This document shows positions 35,974 to 44,690 of a DNA stretch of 64,000 nucleotides, piece after piece (within the stretch, counting starts at the first letter, position 1; every line of letters starts with the position of its first letter). Under the pieces are notes generated by a model. That model saw only the letters and a program-made list of their open reading frames with translations, made no database searches and was not told where the DNA came from. Origin of the DNA: Nitrospirillum sp034653275. GTDB taxonomy: Bacteria > Pseudomonadota > Alphaproteobacteria > Azospirillales > Azospirillaceae. The position numbers and the translations under genes are program-made. Location: contig NZ_JAYEES010000003.1 of assembly GCF_034653275.1 (NCBI RefSeq), forward strand, positions 1,364,001 to 1,428,000. Reading direction: 5' to 3'.

Positions 35974-36148
35974 GGTTACGGTATCCCCGAGTCTGTTTTG
36001 AGTGTTTGTGTTTATTGTACGCGTGATGCCGGGTTGATATCCCAGCATCGGGTGCTTGGCAATCTGCCCCAGGGTCGGGGCGAGATCATGGCAGATTTCC
36101 GCCAAAAGCGGCGGGCGACTAGTGATCTTCCTGGGGCCGCGCGCCGCG

Positions 36149-39100
36149 TTATTGCGGGTTGCCATCCGCCCCCTTGTTCTTCGCCTTGCCGGCGGCCACC
36201 CGGTCGCGACCGGCCCGCTTGGCGGCGTACAGGCCATGGTCCGCCCGGTCCAGCAGCTCTTTCAGCGGCAGGGTGGGCGGGCCGGCGGCCACGCCGATGC
36301 TGACCGTCACGGCGACGACGCCCGCCCCCGCGATGTCATAGGGCGCACCACCCACGGCCTGGCGCAAACGCTCCGCCACGGCCAGGGCCGCCGCCTCGTC
36401 CGCGTCGGGCATGAACAGGGCCAGTTCCTCTCCGCCCAACCGGGCGAAGACGTCGGTCTTGCGCAGCAGGGCGCGGATGCGGGCCACCACGGCCAGCAGC
36501 ACCTCGTCCCCCGCGCTGTGGCCCAGCGTGTCGTTCACCTGTTTGAAGTGGTCGATGTCCATCATCAACAGCGCGGCCGGCGTGCCCATCGGCCGGGCCA
36601 GGGCCAGCGCCGCCTCCGCCAGTTCCATGAAATGGCGGCGGTTGTGGATTTCCGTCAGCGGGTCGCGGTTGGCCAAGTCCTTCAGCCGCTCGTTCGCGGC
36701 CAGCAGATCCCGGGTCTGGCGGGCGACCTGCTGCTCCAACACGGCGCGGCGGCGCCGCAGGTAGGCGGTGCGGATCTGCACCAGGGCCACGACCCCGCCC
36801 AGCGCCACCGCGGCGGCGGCCAGCTTGGCCCACAGCGTCTGCCACCAGGCGGGTTGCACCTTGATGGACACCGCGACGGGGGTGGACCAGTCGCCCGTCC
36901 GGTCGCCCGCCTTGATCAGCAGCTTGTAGCGGCCCGGCGGCAGGTTGGTATAGGCGGCCATGCGCTGGGTGGCGTCGGCTTCCGTCCAATTCTCGTCGAA
37001 GCCGCTCAGCGTGTAGGCATAGCGCATGTCCTCCGGCGCCGCGTAGTCCAGGGCGGCGAAGGAGATCTCCACGCTGCGGTCGCCGGGGGCCAGACGGATG
37101 GGCGCCGGCGCCGCCATGGTGCCGACTGGCACGGCCCGGCCGGCGACGCGCACGGCGGTGACCACCACCGGGGGCCGCTCGGTTCTCGGCTTGAAACGGT
37201 CAGGATGCACCACTGTCGCGCCGCCGCCGCCACCGAAGATCAGGCTGCCGTCGGGCAGGGTGGCGCCGGAATGAATCCAATAAGCGGGGATGGCGACGCC
37301 GTCGGCCCGTCCCAACGACCGGGTGGCCCAGGTGTCGGGATCGATGACGGCCAGGCCGTCGGCCGTGCTGGCCCACACCCGGCCGCCGCCGTCCATGAGA
37401 AGGGTCCCGATGTTGTCGTTGGGCAGGCCGTCGGCCATGGTCAGGCGCCGGAAGACGCCCCGGGGATGGTCCGGGCCCGCCGGCCGCTCCAGCACGCCGA
37501 TGCCACCGCCCAGGGTCCCCAGCCATAGCCGGCCATGGCGATCCGTCATCAGGGTGGTGATCAGATCGGCTGGCAGGGAGTGGGGATCGGCCGGGTCATG
37601 CATATAATGGCTGAAGGCGCGGGTGCCCCCATCCATGCGGTCCAGGCCTCGCCGGGTGCCCACCCACAGGCCGCCGGCGCCATCCGACAGGATGACGTTG
37701 ACGCTGTCATCGACCAGCGAGGCCGGGTCGTCGGGGCTATGCCGGAACACCGTGGCCTCGCCCGTCGCGGGGGTGTAGCGCACCAAGGGGCCGGCGGCGA
37801 ACCAAAGGACGTCGCCCTCCGGCAGGCCGTAGATCATCGGGCTGACCACCTGGCCGGGAAAAGCGTGCTGCACCAGCTCGCCCGTGCGGGGGTCATGGCG
37901 GAACAGGGCGCGCCCCGTGCCGGCCCCCAGCCAGACCCCGCCATCCGGCGCACCGGTGATGCTGACCACGCCACCCGGGGGCAGGTCGGCCACGTGGGGC
38001 AGCGGCGTGACCACACCGGCGGCCGGATCCAGCAGGGCGGCGCCGTGATCCTTGAAGCCCATCCAGGCCCGGCCGTCCGGGGTGGTGGTGATACCCAGGA
38101 CGTTCGCATCGGGCAGGCCGCCCGCGCTTGAGTCGGGCAGCAGAGTGTCGACGGCGTCGGCGCGCAGGTCGGTGCGGCTGACGCCCACGTTGGTGGCCGC
38201 CCACAGCAAACCCGTGCGGTCGCGCATCAACGCGTGGACGCTGTCGTCCCCCAGGCTGGTGGGGGTCAGGGGATTATGGCGCAGGGTACGCAGCGCGCCG
38301 GTGGCGGCATCGATGATGGTGATGCCGCCAGCCACCCGGCCCACCCAGATTTCGCCCGGCCGCCCCTCGGTCAGGCAGAACACCAGCGGACCGCCCAGGG
38401 CTTGGGGGCTGGCCTCCGGCACGAGGCGGGCGGGACCCCAGGCAGAGGCGGAGACGGGCAGGACCCGGCCCAGGCCGGAGCGCACGGTGGCGAACCACAC
38501 CCGTCCGGCGCTGTCCTGGGTCAGGGCGACGACCTCGTCCGTCACCGTCTGGTCATGGGCGTCCATCAGGGGGATGGGGGTGAAGGCGGCGGCGCCGGGG
38601 TCCCGGCGCATCAGGCCGGTGACGGTGCTGACCCACAGGCTGCCGTCATTGGTGCGCAGCAGGGCGCGAATGCGGTCGCCGGGGGCGGAGGTGGCGTCCC
38701 CGTCGCGGTGCGCCTCCCGCGTCACCGTGCCGGCGGCGTCCACATGTTCCAGCCCCGAGTTGGTGCCCGCCCACACGCCGTCGCCGCCGTCACCGACCAT
38801 GCTCAGCACGCCGCCGCGCGCGGGCAGGCCCGCCGGCTCCGGGAATTCCTGGAACTGCCCGGTGGCGGGATCGTAGCGCGCGATGGTGCCGGTGGCGGTG
38901 GATACCCACAGCCGGCCGGCGGCGGCGGGAACCAGGGCGGTGATGACGTTGCCCGGCAGGCTGCCGGCAACGCCGTCCTGGTGCTGGAAGGTGCGGAAGC
39001 GGTAGCCGTCGTAGCGGGACAGACCACCCTGGGTGCCCACCCAGACGAAGCCGTCGCTGTCCTGCGCCAGGGCCATGGCGATGGGGTGGGGCAGGCCGGA

Positions 39101-39229
39101 CTCCCGGCCGACATTGCTGAAGAGGGTGGCGTGCAGCCGTTCCCACCCTGCCGGTGCCGCGCCGGCGCCGGTGGCAAGGATCAGGGGCGCCGCCGCGAGA
39201 ATGATCAGGATTTGTCGTAATTGCCGCAC
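36149..39229 (-). CDS. periplasmic-propeller sensor diguanylate cyclase
   Basis: A 1026-residue membrane protein. Signal peptide (ILIILAAAPLILATGAGA), then about 700 residues of two-component-regulator propeller repeats (GFVWVGTQGGLSRYDG, GLWVGTRRGLDRMDGG, RLWLGTLGGGIGVLE), a Y_Y_Y domain (YTLSGFDENWTEAD; NLPPGRYKLLIKAGDR), one membrane helix near 795, a short coiled coil, and a GGDEF domain. The active-site motif is GGEEL (932-936), an accepted variant, with the inhibitory I-site RKTD at its usual place five residues upstream. It should make cyclic di-GMP in response to a periplasmic ligand. It sits inside the gap-fba region. Confidence 0.9.
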   Translation of the reverse strand: MRQLRQILIILAAAPLILATGAGAAPAGWERLHATLFSNVGRESGLPHPIAMALAQDSDGFVWVGTQGGLSRYDGYRFRTFQHQDGVAGSLPGNVITALVPAAAGRLWVSTATGTIARYDPATGQFQEFPEPAGLPARGGVLSMVGDGGDGVWAGTNSGLEHVDAAGTVTREAHRDGDATSAPGDRIRALLRTNDGSLWVSTVTGLMRRDPGAAAFTPIPLMDAHDQTVTDEVVALTQDSAGRVWFATVRSGLGRVLPVSASAWGPARLVPEASPQALGGPLVFCLTEGRPGEIWVGRVAGGITIIDAATGALRTLRHNPLTPTSLGDDSVHALMRDRTGLLWAATNVGVSRTDLRADAVDTLLPDSSAGGLPDANVLGITTTPDGRAWMGFKDHGAALLDPAAGVVTPLPHVADLPPGGVVSITGAPDGGVWLGAGTGRALFRHDPRTGELVQHAFPGQVVSPMIYGLPEGDVLWFAAGPLVRYTPATGEATVFRHSPDDPASLVDDSVNVILSDGAGGLWVGTRRGLDRMDGGTRAFSHYMHDPADPHSLPADLITTLMTDRHGRLWLGTLGGGIGVLERPAGPDHPRGVFRRLTMADGLPNDNIGTLLMDGGGRVWASTADGLAVIDPDTWATRSLGRADGVAIPAYWIHSGATLPDGSLIFGGGGGATVVHPDRFKPRTERPPVVVTAVRVAGRAVPVGTMAAPAPIRLAPGDRSVEISFAALDYAAPEDMRYAYTLSGFDENWTEADATQRMAAYTNLPPGRYKLLIKAGDRTGDWSTPVAVSIKVQPAWWQTLWAKLAAAAVALGGVVALVQIRTAYLRRRRAVLEQQVARQTRDLLAANERLKDLANRDPLTEIHNRRHFMELAEAALALARPMGTPAALLMMDIDHFKQVNDTLGHSAGDEVLLAVVARIRALLRKTDVFARLGGEELALFMPDADEAAALAVAERLRQAVGGAPYDIAGAGVVAVTVSIGVAAGPPTLPLKELLDRADHGLYAAKRAGRDRVAAGKAKNKGADGNPQ

Positions 39230-39379
39230 AACGGTTCCCTAAATCCCGACATCATCCGCCACGTCGCTAGATGTACACGCGGCCAAGCCTTCCGGATAGG
39301 TCGATTGCGGGTGAATCGCCAGGCTGATGACTAGGCGCGTGCTGATATGGGGACTGGGGCTGCTGTCTTCATGTTTAAA

Positions 39380-39412
39380 TGAGCGACACTTAACAGAACG
39401 TGAACTCGCTCA
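39380..39412. promoter_or_regulatory. inverted repeat in an AT-rich gap
   Basis: TGAGCGA (39380-39386) and TCGCTCA (39406-39412) are perfect complements 19 bases apart, in a stretch of unusually low GC between the GGDEF gene and the small gene downstream of gap. It may be an operator or hairpin; the role is unknown. Confidence 0.4.
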
Positions 39413-39458
39413 ATATTGGGGAACCACAATAATAGCGTCTGGTTCTGAAAGCTGAGTG

Positions 39459-39863
39459 TTAGGGTCCCGCCAGCCACGCGCGGCTGGCCGCCACCGGATC
39501 GCGCCGGCCCCGTAGGTCCAGGGCGTCGGTTGCTTCCGCCGGGTGCAGGCGTGCGCCCCGGGGCCGGGCGATGTCGGCCAGGCGCGCGGCCGCGGCCTCG
39601 TCGCCGGAAAAGGCGATGTCGGGGATGTCCAGCGCCAGGGCGGCCAGGGCGTGGCCGGCGGCGTCGCCGCAATCCAGCACGGCCGTCAGGGGGGCCTCCG
39701 GGAACTCCGCCGCGATGGCATCCAGCAGGGCGCGCCAGCCGCCGGCGCCCAGCGCCCCGCCGGCATCCGGCGCGCTGACCAGGCGCACGGGGGCGCCCGC
39801 CGCCGCCGTCAGCGCGGCGCGGGCGTCATCCAGGCACAGGACGCGGATGGGGCGGCTCACCAC
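39459..39863 (-). CDS. hypothetical protein
   Basis: I do not recognise this protein of about 134 residues. It starts at one of two adjacent GTG codons (39863 or 39860). It is Ala-rich, alpha/beta-like (SRPIRVLCLDDARAALTAA; LTAVLDCGDAAGHALAALAL; DIAFSGDEAAAARLADIA), with no signal peptide. Its first strand and early Asp pair resemble a receiver-like fold, but the phosphorylation Asp/Lys pattern is not convincing. It lies 75 bases downstream of gap on the same strand, separated by a terminator hairpin. Confidence 0.6.
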   Translation of the reverse strand: MVSRPIRVLCLDDARAALTAAAGAPVRLVSAPDAGGALGAGGWRALLDAIAAEFPEAPLTAVLDCGDAAGHALAALALDIPDIAFSGDEAAAARLADIARPRGARLHPAEATDALDLRGRRDPVAASRAWLAGP

Positions 39864-39882
39864 GGTTCAAATCCCGAAAGAA

Positions 39883-39912
39883 AAGGGCGCCGCGGCATGG
39901 CCGTGGCGCCCT
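39883..39912 (-). terminator. terminator downstream of gap
   Basis: On the minus strand AAGGGCGCCACGGC and GCCGCGGCGCCCTT pair around CAT and are followed by TTCTTT. It lies about 25 bases after the gap stop. Confidence 0.75.
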
Positions 39913-39937
39913 TCATCCTACTCAATCCCGGTCGGGA

Positions 39938-40945
39938 TCAGCCAACCTTGTGCAGGGCGACGGCCGTGTCGCTCATGCGGTTGGAGAAGCCCCACTCGTT
40001 ATCGTACCAGGTCATGATGCGCACGAAGGTGCCGTCGATGACCTTGGTCTCGTTCAGCGCGAAGATGGACGAGTGCGGGTCGTGGTTGAAGTCGGTGGAC
40101 ACCAGCGGCTCGGCGTAGACGCCCAGGATGCCCTTCAGCGGGCCCTCGGCGGCGGCCTTGATGGCGGCCGAGACTTCCTCGACCGTGGTGGCCTTCTTGG
40201 CCACGAACTTGAAGTCCACGACCGAGACGTTGGGGGTGGGGACGCGCAGCGAGGTGCCGTCCAGCTTGCCCTTCAGCTCCGGCAGCACCTTGCCCACGGC
40301 CTTGGCGGCGCCGGTGGAGGTCGGGATGATGTTCAGGGCGGCGGCGCGGGCGCGATGCAGGTCCTTGTGCATCGTGTCGACCGTGTTCTGGTCGCCGGTG
40401 TAGCTGTGGATGGTGGTCATGAAGCCGTGCTCGATGCCGATGGCATTGTTCAGCACGTAGGCCACCGGGGCCAGGCAGTTGGTGGTGCAGCTGGCGTTGG
40501 AGACGATCTTGTGCTCCGCCGTCAGCTTGCCGTGGTTCACGCCGTAGACGACGGTGATGTCCTCATCCGTGCCGGGGGCGGAGATCAGCACCTTCTTGGC
40601 GCCGGCGGTCAGATGCTTGGAGGCGCCTTCGCGCGAGGTGAAGATGCCCGAGCACTCCATGGCCACATCGATGTCCAGGTCGCCCCACGGCAGCTTGGTC
40701 GGGTCGCGTTCCTGCACGACCTTGATCGTGTGGCCGTTGACCACCAGGTTGCCGTCGACCACCTCGACCGTGCCGGGGAAGCGGCCGTGCACGCTGTCGT
40801 ACTTCAGCAGGTGGGCGTTGGTCTTGGCGTCGGCCAGGTCGTTGATGGCGACCACCTCGACGTCCTTGCGGCCGCTCTCGTAAATGGCGCGCAGCACCAG
40901 ACGGCCAATGCGCCCGAACCCGTTGATGGCAACACGAACAGCCAT
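39938..40945 (-). CDS. gap: type I glyceraldehyde-3-phosphate dehydrogenase
   Basis: 335-residue glycolytic/gluconeogenic dehydrogenase. The NAD-binding loop INGFGRIGRLVLRA is at the N-terminus; the catalytic SNASCTTNCLAPV (Cys near 152) and the S-loop NIIPTSTGAAKAVGKVLPEL are intact. The C-terminal WYDNEWGFSNRM is standard. EVVAINDLAD suggests NAD preference. It is upstream of the small hypothetical and downstream of tkt, all on the minus strand. No pgk is found next to it, which is unusual for this cluster. Confidence 0.96.
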   Translation of the reverse strand: MAVRVAINGFGRIGRLVLRAIYESGRKDVEVVAINDLADAKTNAHLLKYDSVHGRFPGTVEVVDGNLVVNGHTIKVVQERDPTKLPWGDLDIDVAMECSGIFTSREGASKHLTAGAKKVLISAPGTDEDITVVYGVNHGKLTAEHKIVSNASCTTNCLAPVAYVLNNAIGIEHGFMTTIHSYTGDQNTVDTMHKDLHRARAAALNIIPTSTGAAKAVGKVLPELKGKLDGTSLRVPTPNVSVVDFKFVAKKATTVEEVSAAIKAAAEGPLKGILGVYAEPLVSTDFNHDPHSSIFALNETKVIDGTFVRIMTWYDNEWGFSNRMSDTAVALHKVG

Positions 40946-41203
40946 GTGTCTTCCTCCGACATCGTTGAACCGGCCGTGGGATCGGGCCGGCTATGCTGAA
41001 ACCTTGAAGATGGTAAACGCCACGCCATCGTTTTAGGCGCTATGGGGCTTGCATGGCAGGCCTACCATAGTGGGACGTCTCATCCGGACGCTCGTGTCAA
41101 AGCGGGGACCCGGGATTGGTTCCCGGTTGGGTTCCGGGGGCCCCGCCTTGGGTACTCAATACTAACGGCATTTGATCGTGACCGCTCAAATGCCGCCCTC
41201 AGG

Positions 41204-41281
41204 TGCCGGGCGCCAGCATCCGCTGGCTTGGCTTCCTCGCTCCGCCCTGCGGTGCTCGCTCCGGCGGCCGCAGTCGCGGCC
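41204..41281 (+). repeat. dispersed intergenic repeat, copy 1
   Basis: About 78 bases, matching the reverse complement of 60382-60460 with most positions identical. Both copies share GCCGGGCGCC, then GGCTTGGCTTCCTCGCTCCG, then CTCGCTCCGG and a GGCCG/GTCGC tail. Both copies sit in gaps between housekeeping genes. No open frame is conserved beyond the DNA similarity. Confidence 0.7.
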
Positions 41282-41284
41282 TAA

Positions 41285-41310
41285 GCGGCATGAGTCATAC
41301 CTCATGCCGC
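41285..41310 (-). terminator. hairpin just after the tkt stop
   Basis: GCGGCATGAG and CTCATGCCGC form a perfect 10-pair stem with a six-base loop, 10 bases from the tkt stop at 41320. There is no U tract on the minus strand. Confidence 0.55.
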
Positions 41311-41319
41311 CGGTATCAC

Positions 41320-43347
41320 TCAGAGGCGGGCCTTGGCGGCCGCGACCACGCCGTCGACGGTGATACCGAAGTGGGCGTACAGCTCCTTGTACGGGCCCGA
41401 CTCGCCAAAGCCCGGCATGCCGACGAAACCGCCCTTGGGGCCGATCCAGCGATCCCAGCCCATGCGGACCATGGCTTCGACGCCGACGCGGACCGCGTCG
41501 TCACCGCCCAACACCTGGGCCTGGTAGGCCTCGCCCTGCTCCACGAACAGCTCCCAGCTGGGCATGGAGACGACGCGGGTGGGCACGCCCTCGGCCTGCA
41601 GCACGTCGCGCGCCTGCACGGCGATCTCCACTTCCGAGCCGGTGGCCAGCAGGACCACCTTCGCGGCAACCGTCTCCCCGTTGGTCTCAGCCTCGCGCAG
41701 GACATAGGCGCCCTTGGCGGCCAGGTTCTCGTCCGTGTGCTCGACCCGCAGGGTGGCCAGGTTCTGGCGGGTCAGCGCCAGCACCGATGGACGGGTCTTG
41801 GACCGCAGCGCCAGCTGCCAGCACTCCGCCGTCTCCACCTGGTCGGCGGGGCGGAAGACCAGCAGGTTGGGGATGGCGCGCAATGCCGCCATGTGCTCCA
41901 CCGGCTGGTGGGTGGGGCCGTCCTCGCCCAGGCCGATGCTGTCATGGGTCATGACATGCACGACGCGCTGCTTCATCAGCGCGCCCAGGCGGATGGCTGG
42001 GCGGCTGTAGTCGGCGAAGCACAGGAAGGTGCCGCTCAGCGGGATCACGCCGCCGTGCAGGGCCATGCCGTTCATGGCGGCGGCCATGGCGTGCTCACGC
42101 ACGCCGTAGTGGATGTAGCGGCCCTCGTACTTGTCGCGCTGCAGGCTGACGACGCCCTTGGTGCGGGTGTTGTTGGACCCGGTCAGGTCGGCGGAACCGC
42201 TCATCAGCTCCGGCACCACGTCGAAGATGGCGTCCAGCACGTTGCCCGAGGCCTGGCGGGTGGCCACGCTGGGGCGGGCCTCCGTCGTGGCGCGCTTGAA
42301 GGCGGTGATGACGGCGTCCAGCTCGGCCGGCGCGTCACCCGACTGGGCGGCCTTGAAGGCGGTGCCCAGGCTGTTGTCGGCGGCGGCCAGGCGCTGGTCC
42401 CAGGCGCCGGCGGCGGCGGCGCCCCGGGCGCCGTACTGGCGCCAGGCGTCCAGGATCGGGGCCGGGATCTCGAACGGGCCATGCTCCCAGCCGTAGGCGG
42501 CGCGGGCGCCGGCGATATCGGCGGCACCCAGGGGCGAGCCGTGGCTGGAGTTCTTGCCGGCCTTGGTCGGGGCGCCCAGGCCGATGGTGGTGCGGCAGGC
42601 GATCAGCGACGGGGTGCTGGTGGTCTTGGCCTGGGCGATGGCCGCGGCCACGGCCGCCGGGTCATGACCATCCACGGCCTGCACGTCCCAGCCATAGGCG
42701 ACGAAGCGGGCCTTCACGTCCTCGGACAGAGACAGGTTGGTGGGGCCGTCGATGGAGATGCTGTTGTCGTCCCACAGGACAATCAGACGATCCAGGCCCA
42801 GGTGGCCGGCCAGCGAGGCGGCCTCGTGGCTGACACCTTCCTGCAGGCAGCCGTCACCGGCGATGACATAGGTGTGGTGGTCCACCAGGGCGTCGCCGAA
42901 GCGGGCGTTCAGGTGACGCTCCGCCAGGGCCATGCCCACGGCGGTGGCGATGCCCTGGCCCAGCGGACCCGTGGTCATCTCGATGCCGCGGGCCATGCCG
43001 TATTCGGGGTGGCCGGCGGTGCGGGCGCCCAGCTGGCGGAACTTCTTGATCTGCTCCAGGTCGATGTCCTCATACCCCGTGAGGTAGAGCAGCGCGTAGA
43101 TCAGCATGGAGCCGTGGCCGGCCGACAGCACGAAGCGGTCGCGGTCGGCCCAGTCGGGGCGCTTGGGATCGAACTTCAGGAACTGGGTGAACAGCACGGT
43201 GGCGACATCGGCCATGCCCATGGGCATGCCGGGATGGCCCGACTTGGCCGCTTCCACGGCGTCCATGGCCAGGACGCGGATGGCGGTGGCGAGATCCTTG
43301 TGGGGAACGCCCCCGACGACATCTCCGGTTGCGGGCTGGGACGACAT
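41320..43347 (-). CDS. tkt: transketolase
   Basis: Thiamine-diphosphate enzyme of the pentose phosphate/Calvin pathways moving two-carbon units. About 675 residues from ATG 43347 (MSSQPATGD), with AAAGG about 10 bases upstream; codons at 43368/43365 are possible starts. Present are SGHPGMPMGMAD, GHGSMLIYALLYLTG, the ThDP motif GDGCLQEGVSHEAA...WDDNSISIDG, and GEDGPTHQPVEHMAALRAIP in the pyrimidine-binding domain. First gene of the tkt-gap-fba-thiE stretch; its promoter must lie in the 43348-43832 gap. Confidence 0.96.
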   Translation of the reverse strand: MSSQPATGDVVGGVPHKDLATAIRVLAMDAVEAAKSGHPGMPMGMADVATVLFTQFLKFDPKRPDWADRDRFVLSAGHGSMLIYALLYLTGYEDIDLEQIKKFRQLGARTAGHPEYGMARGIEMTTGPLGQGIATAVGMALAERHLNARFGDALVDHHTYVIAGDGCLQEGVSHEAASLAGHLGLDRLIVLWDDNSISIDGPTNLSLSEDVKARFVAYGWDVQAVDGHDPAAVAAAIAQAKTTSTPSLIACRTTIGLGAPTKAGKNSSHGSPLGAADIAGARAAYGWEHGPFEIPAPILDAWRQYGARGAAAAGAWDQRLAAADNSLGTAFKAAQSGDAPAELDAVITAFKRATTEARPSVATRQASGNVLDAIFDVVPELMSGSADLTGSNNTRTKGVVSLQRDKYEGRYIHYGVREHAMAAAMNGMALHGGVIPLSGTFLCFADYSRPAIRLGALMKQRVVHVMTHDSIGLGEDGPTHQPVEHMAALRAIPNLLVFRPADQVETAECWQLALRSKTRPSVLALTRQNLATLRVEHTDENLAAKGAYVLREAETNGETVAAKVVLLATGSEVEIAVQARDVLQAEGVPTRVVSMPSWELFVEQGEAYQAQVLGGDDAVRVGVEAMVRMGWDRWIGPKGGFVGMPGFGESGPYKELYAHFGITVDGVVAAAKARL

Positions 43348-43832
43348 GGGCAGAGGGCCTTTCATCAAGCGGATGCGCTGTGCTCAGAAGGCCGGAAGAC
43401 CGCCCGTGGGGCGCCTGTTCCGGCGGATTCGACCAGGAAAGCCGCCACGGGAAGGGCATTCCCGGGACACGATCCAGGGCCCCATGCTCCCGATGAGTTG
43501 CGCCACCGTACCGCCCCTGTTCAGGGCGTCGTGCGCGCACAGTCCAGGCGCGAGGGGCGGGCGGCACCATGACCGCCACCGCCTGCCGCGTCAAGGTCCG
43601 GGGCCCTCCGAAAACTGCAGGCGCGGCCAGCGTTAACGCCTGTATCCGGCGGGCCTTTCCCGCCGGGCTTCCCCATTCGTGGTCCGGTCGCCCGCGCGCC
43701 GTCGCCTAATCGCCTGTCCGCATGGATTTTTCGCTGGTCCCGACCGCTTTCTTTCTTTATTCGACGCCAGAGCTTATCCATCTTATTTGCATCCGACCTC
43801 CTTTCCATTGGCTATCGGACCCGTCTCGTCCC
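43348..43832. other. intergenic region between divergent tkt and the DUF4164 gene
   Basis: About 485 bases with no convincing gene. It contains leader and promoter DNA for both directions and a short hairpin (CCGGCGGGCC/CCCGCCGGGC near 43645-43670). The AT-richer stretch 43730-43800 is probably the promoter of the DUF4164-zapA unit. Confidence 0.5.
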
Positions 43833-44090
43833 ATGGAACGACTGAAGACCGCGCTGGAACGTCTGGATGCCGCCGTCCTTGTGTTGGACGGGGCGCTCGA
43901 ACGACGGCTGGCGCGGCCCGCGACCGTTGCCGGTGACGTGGATGAGGCCGCCAAGGCCCGCATCGCCCAGTTGGAGCGGGCGCTGGCGGCGGCGGAAGGG
44001 CGGGAGCAGGGTGCCAAGGCCGCGACCGCGGCCTTGTCGGAGCGGCTGGACCGGACCATCGGCCAGTTGCGTGCGGTGCTGGAGGACTGA
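43833..44090 (+). CDS. DUF4164 family protein
   Basis: 85-residue coiled-coil protein from ATG 43833 (MERLKTALERLDAAVLVLDG), ending SERLDRTIGQLRAVLED. Upstream codons in the same frame are hydrophobic and AT-rich and look like leader DNA. Short heptad-rich proteins of this family are regularly encoded just before zapA in alphaproteobacteria, and a role with ZapA in division is often supposed but not shown. Seven bases separate it from zapA. Confidence 0.75.
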   Translation: MERLKTALERLDAAVLVLDGALERRLARPATVAGDVDEAAKARIAQLERALAAAEGREQGAKAATAALSERLDRTIGQLRAVLED

Positions 44091-44097
44091 TTAGAAG

Positions 44098-44448
44098 ATG
44101 GCCCGCGTGGACATCATCCTGAATGGACGCCCCTATGGCCTGGCCTGCGACGATGGCCAGGAACAGCGCCTGCGCGAGCTTGGCTCTTATGTCGACGCCC
44201 GCCTGCGCGAGGTGGCGCATGACGCCTCCGGCGGCAGCGAGACACAGCTGCTGGTGCTGACCGCCCTCATGCTGGCGGACGAGATTTTCGACCTGCGCGC
44301 CGAGCTGGGGGGGCCGCGCCGCCCCGTGCCGGCCCCGGCGCCGGAGGCGACCCCTGCGCCCCGCGCAGAGGACGATAGCGTCATCGCGGCGGTCGACAGC
44401 CTGGCCAAACGCATCGAAGACATTGCGGCGCGGCTTGATCGCTCCTAA
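44098..44448 (+). CDS. zapA: cell division protein ZapA
   Basis: 116-residue FtsZ-associated protein that promotes Z-ring bundling. ARVDIILNGRPYGLACDDGQ then QRLRELGSYVDARLREV is the conserved head; LVLTALMLADEIFDLRAEL begins the coiled coil. A Pro/Ala insertion separates this from a final amphipathic helix (VIAAVDSLAKRIEDIAARLD). It lies directly upstream of the 6S RNA, the conserved order in proteobacteria. Confidence 0.9.
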   Translation: MARVDIILNGRPYGLACDDGQEQRLRELGSYVDARLREVAHDASGGSETQLLVLTALMLADEIFDLRAELGGPRRPVPAPAPEATPAPRAEDDSVIAAVDSLAKRIEDIAARLDRS

Positions 44449-44459
44449 ATTAGCTTTCT

Positions 44460-44622
44460 GGAACGGGGCTGCGCGGTTCGACAGGATGCTTTATCCCCAG
44501 GGCCGATACCCAATCCTCTAGGGGGCTGTCCCTGCCGACGCCGTGGTGTCGGACATATGGCTCCCACCTGCCTTGGCAGGCCGTGGAGGATACGCTTGTC
44601 CATCGGCCGTCGCGGCTCCTTC
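44460..44622 (+). ncRNA. ssrS: 6S RNA
   Basis: About 160 bases between zapA and the 5-formyl-THF cyclo-ligase gene, the classic location. The ends close as GGGGCUGCG (44465-44473) with CGCGGCUCC (44611-44619), then GGCCGAU (44501-44507) with AUCGGCC (44602-44608), then AUCCUC with GAGGAU. Between them lie a large internal bubble and a terminal hairpin. That fits the open-promoter-like shape of 6S RNA, which binds the housekeeping RNA polymerase and is itself used as a template for short product RNAs. The exact ends are estimates. Confidence 0.82.
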
Positions 44623-44690
44623 CAGACCCTTTCCTCCCCTCCCGCCCCGCGTGATGCCGGGGCCCGTCCTTCGAGGGACCTTATCCGCCC

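Larger units (their letters stand above)
40946..41319. other. intergenic region with repeat and two hairpins, between tkt and gap
   Basis: About 370 bases without a gene. It holds a hairpin CGGCATTTGA/TCAAATGCCG (41166-41195), copy 1 of a dispersed repeat (41204-41281) and the hairpin after tkt (41285-41310). The part nearest gap must also hold the gap promoter, which I could not assign. Confidence 0.6.

Noticed and set aside
41203..43572. 789-residue open frame on the plus strand opposite tkt
   Set aside because: GC-rich antisense shadow of transketolase, without recognisable domains.
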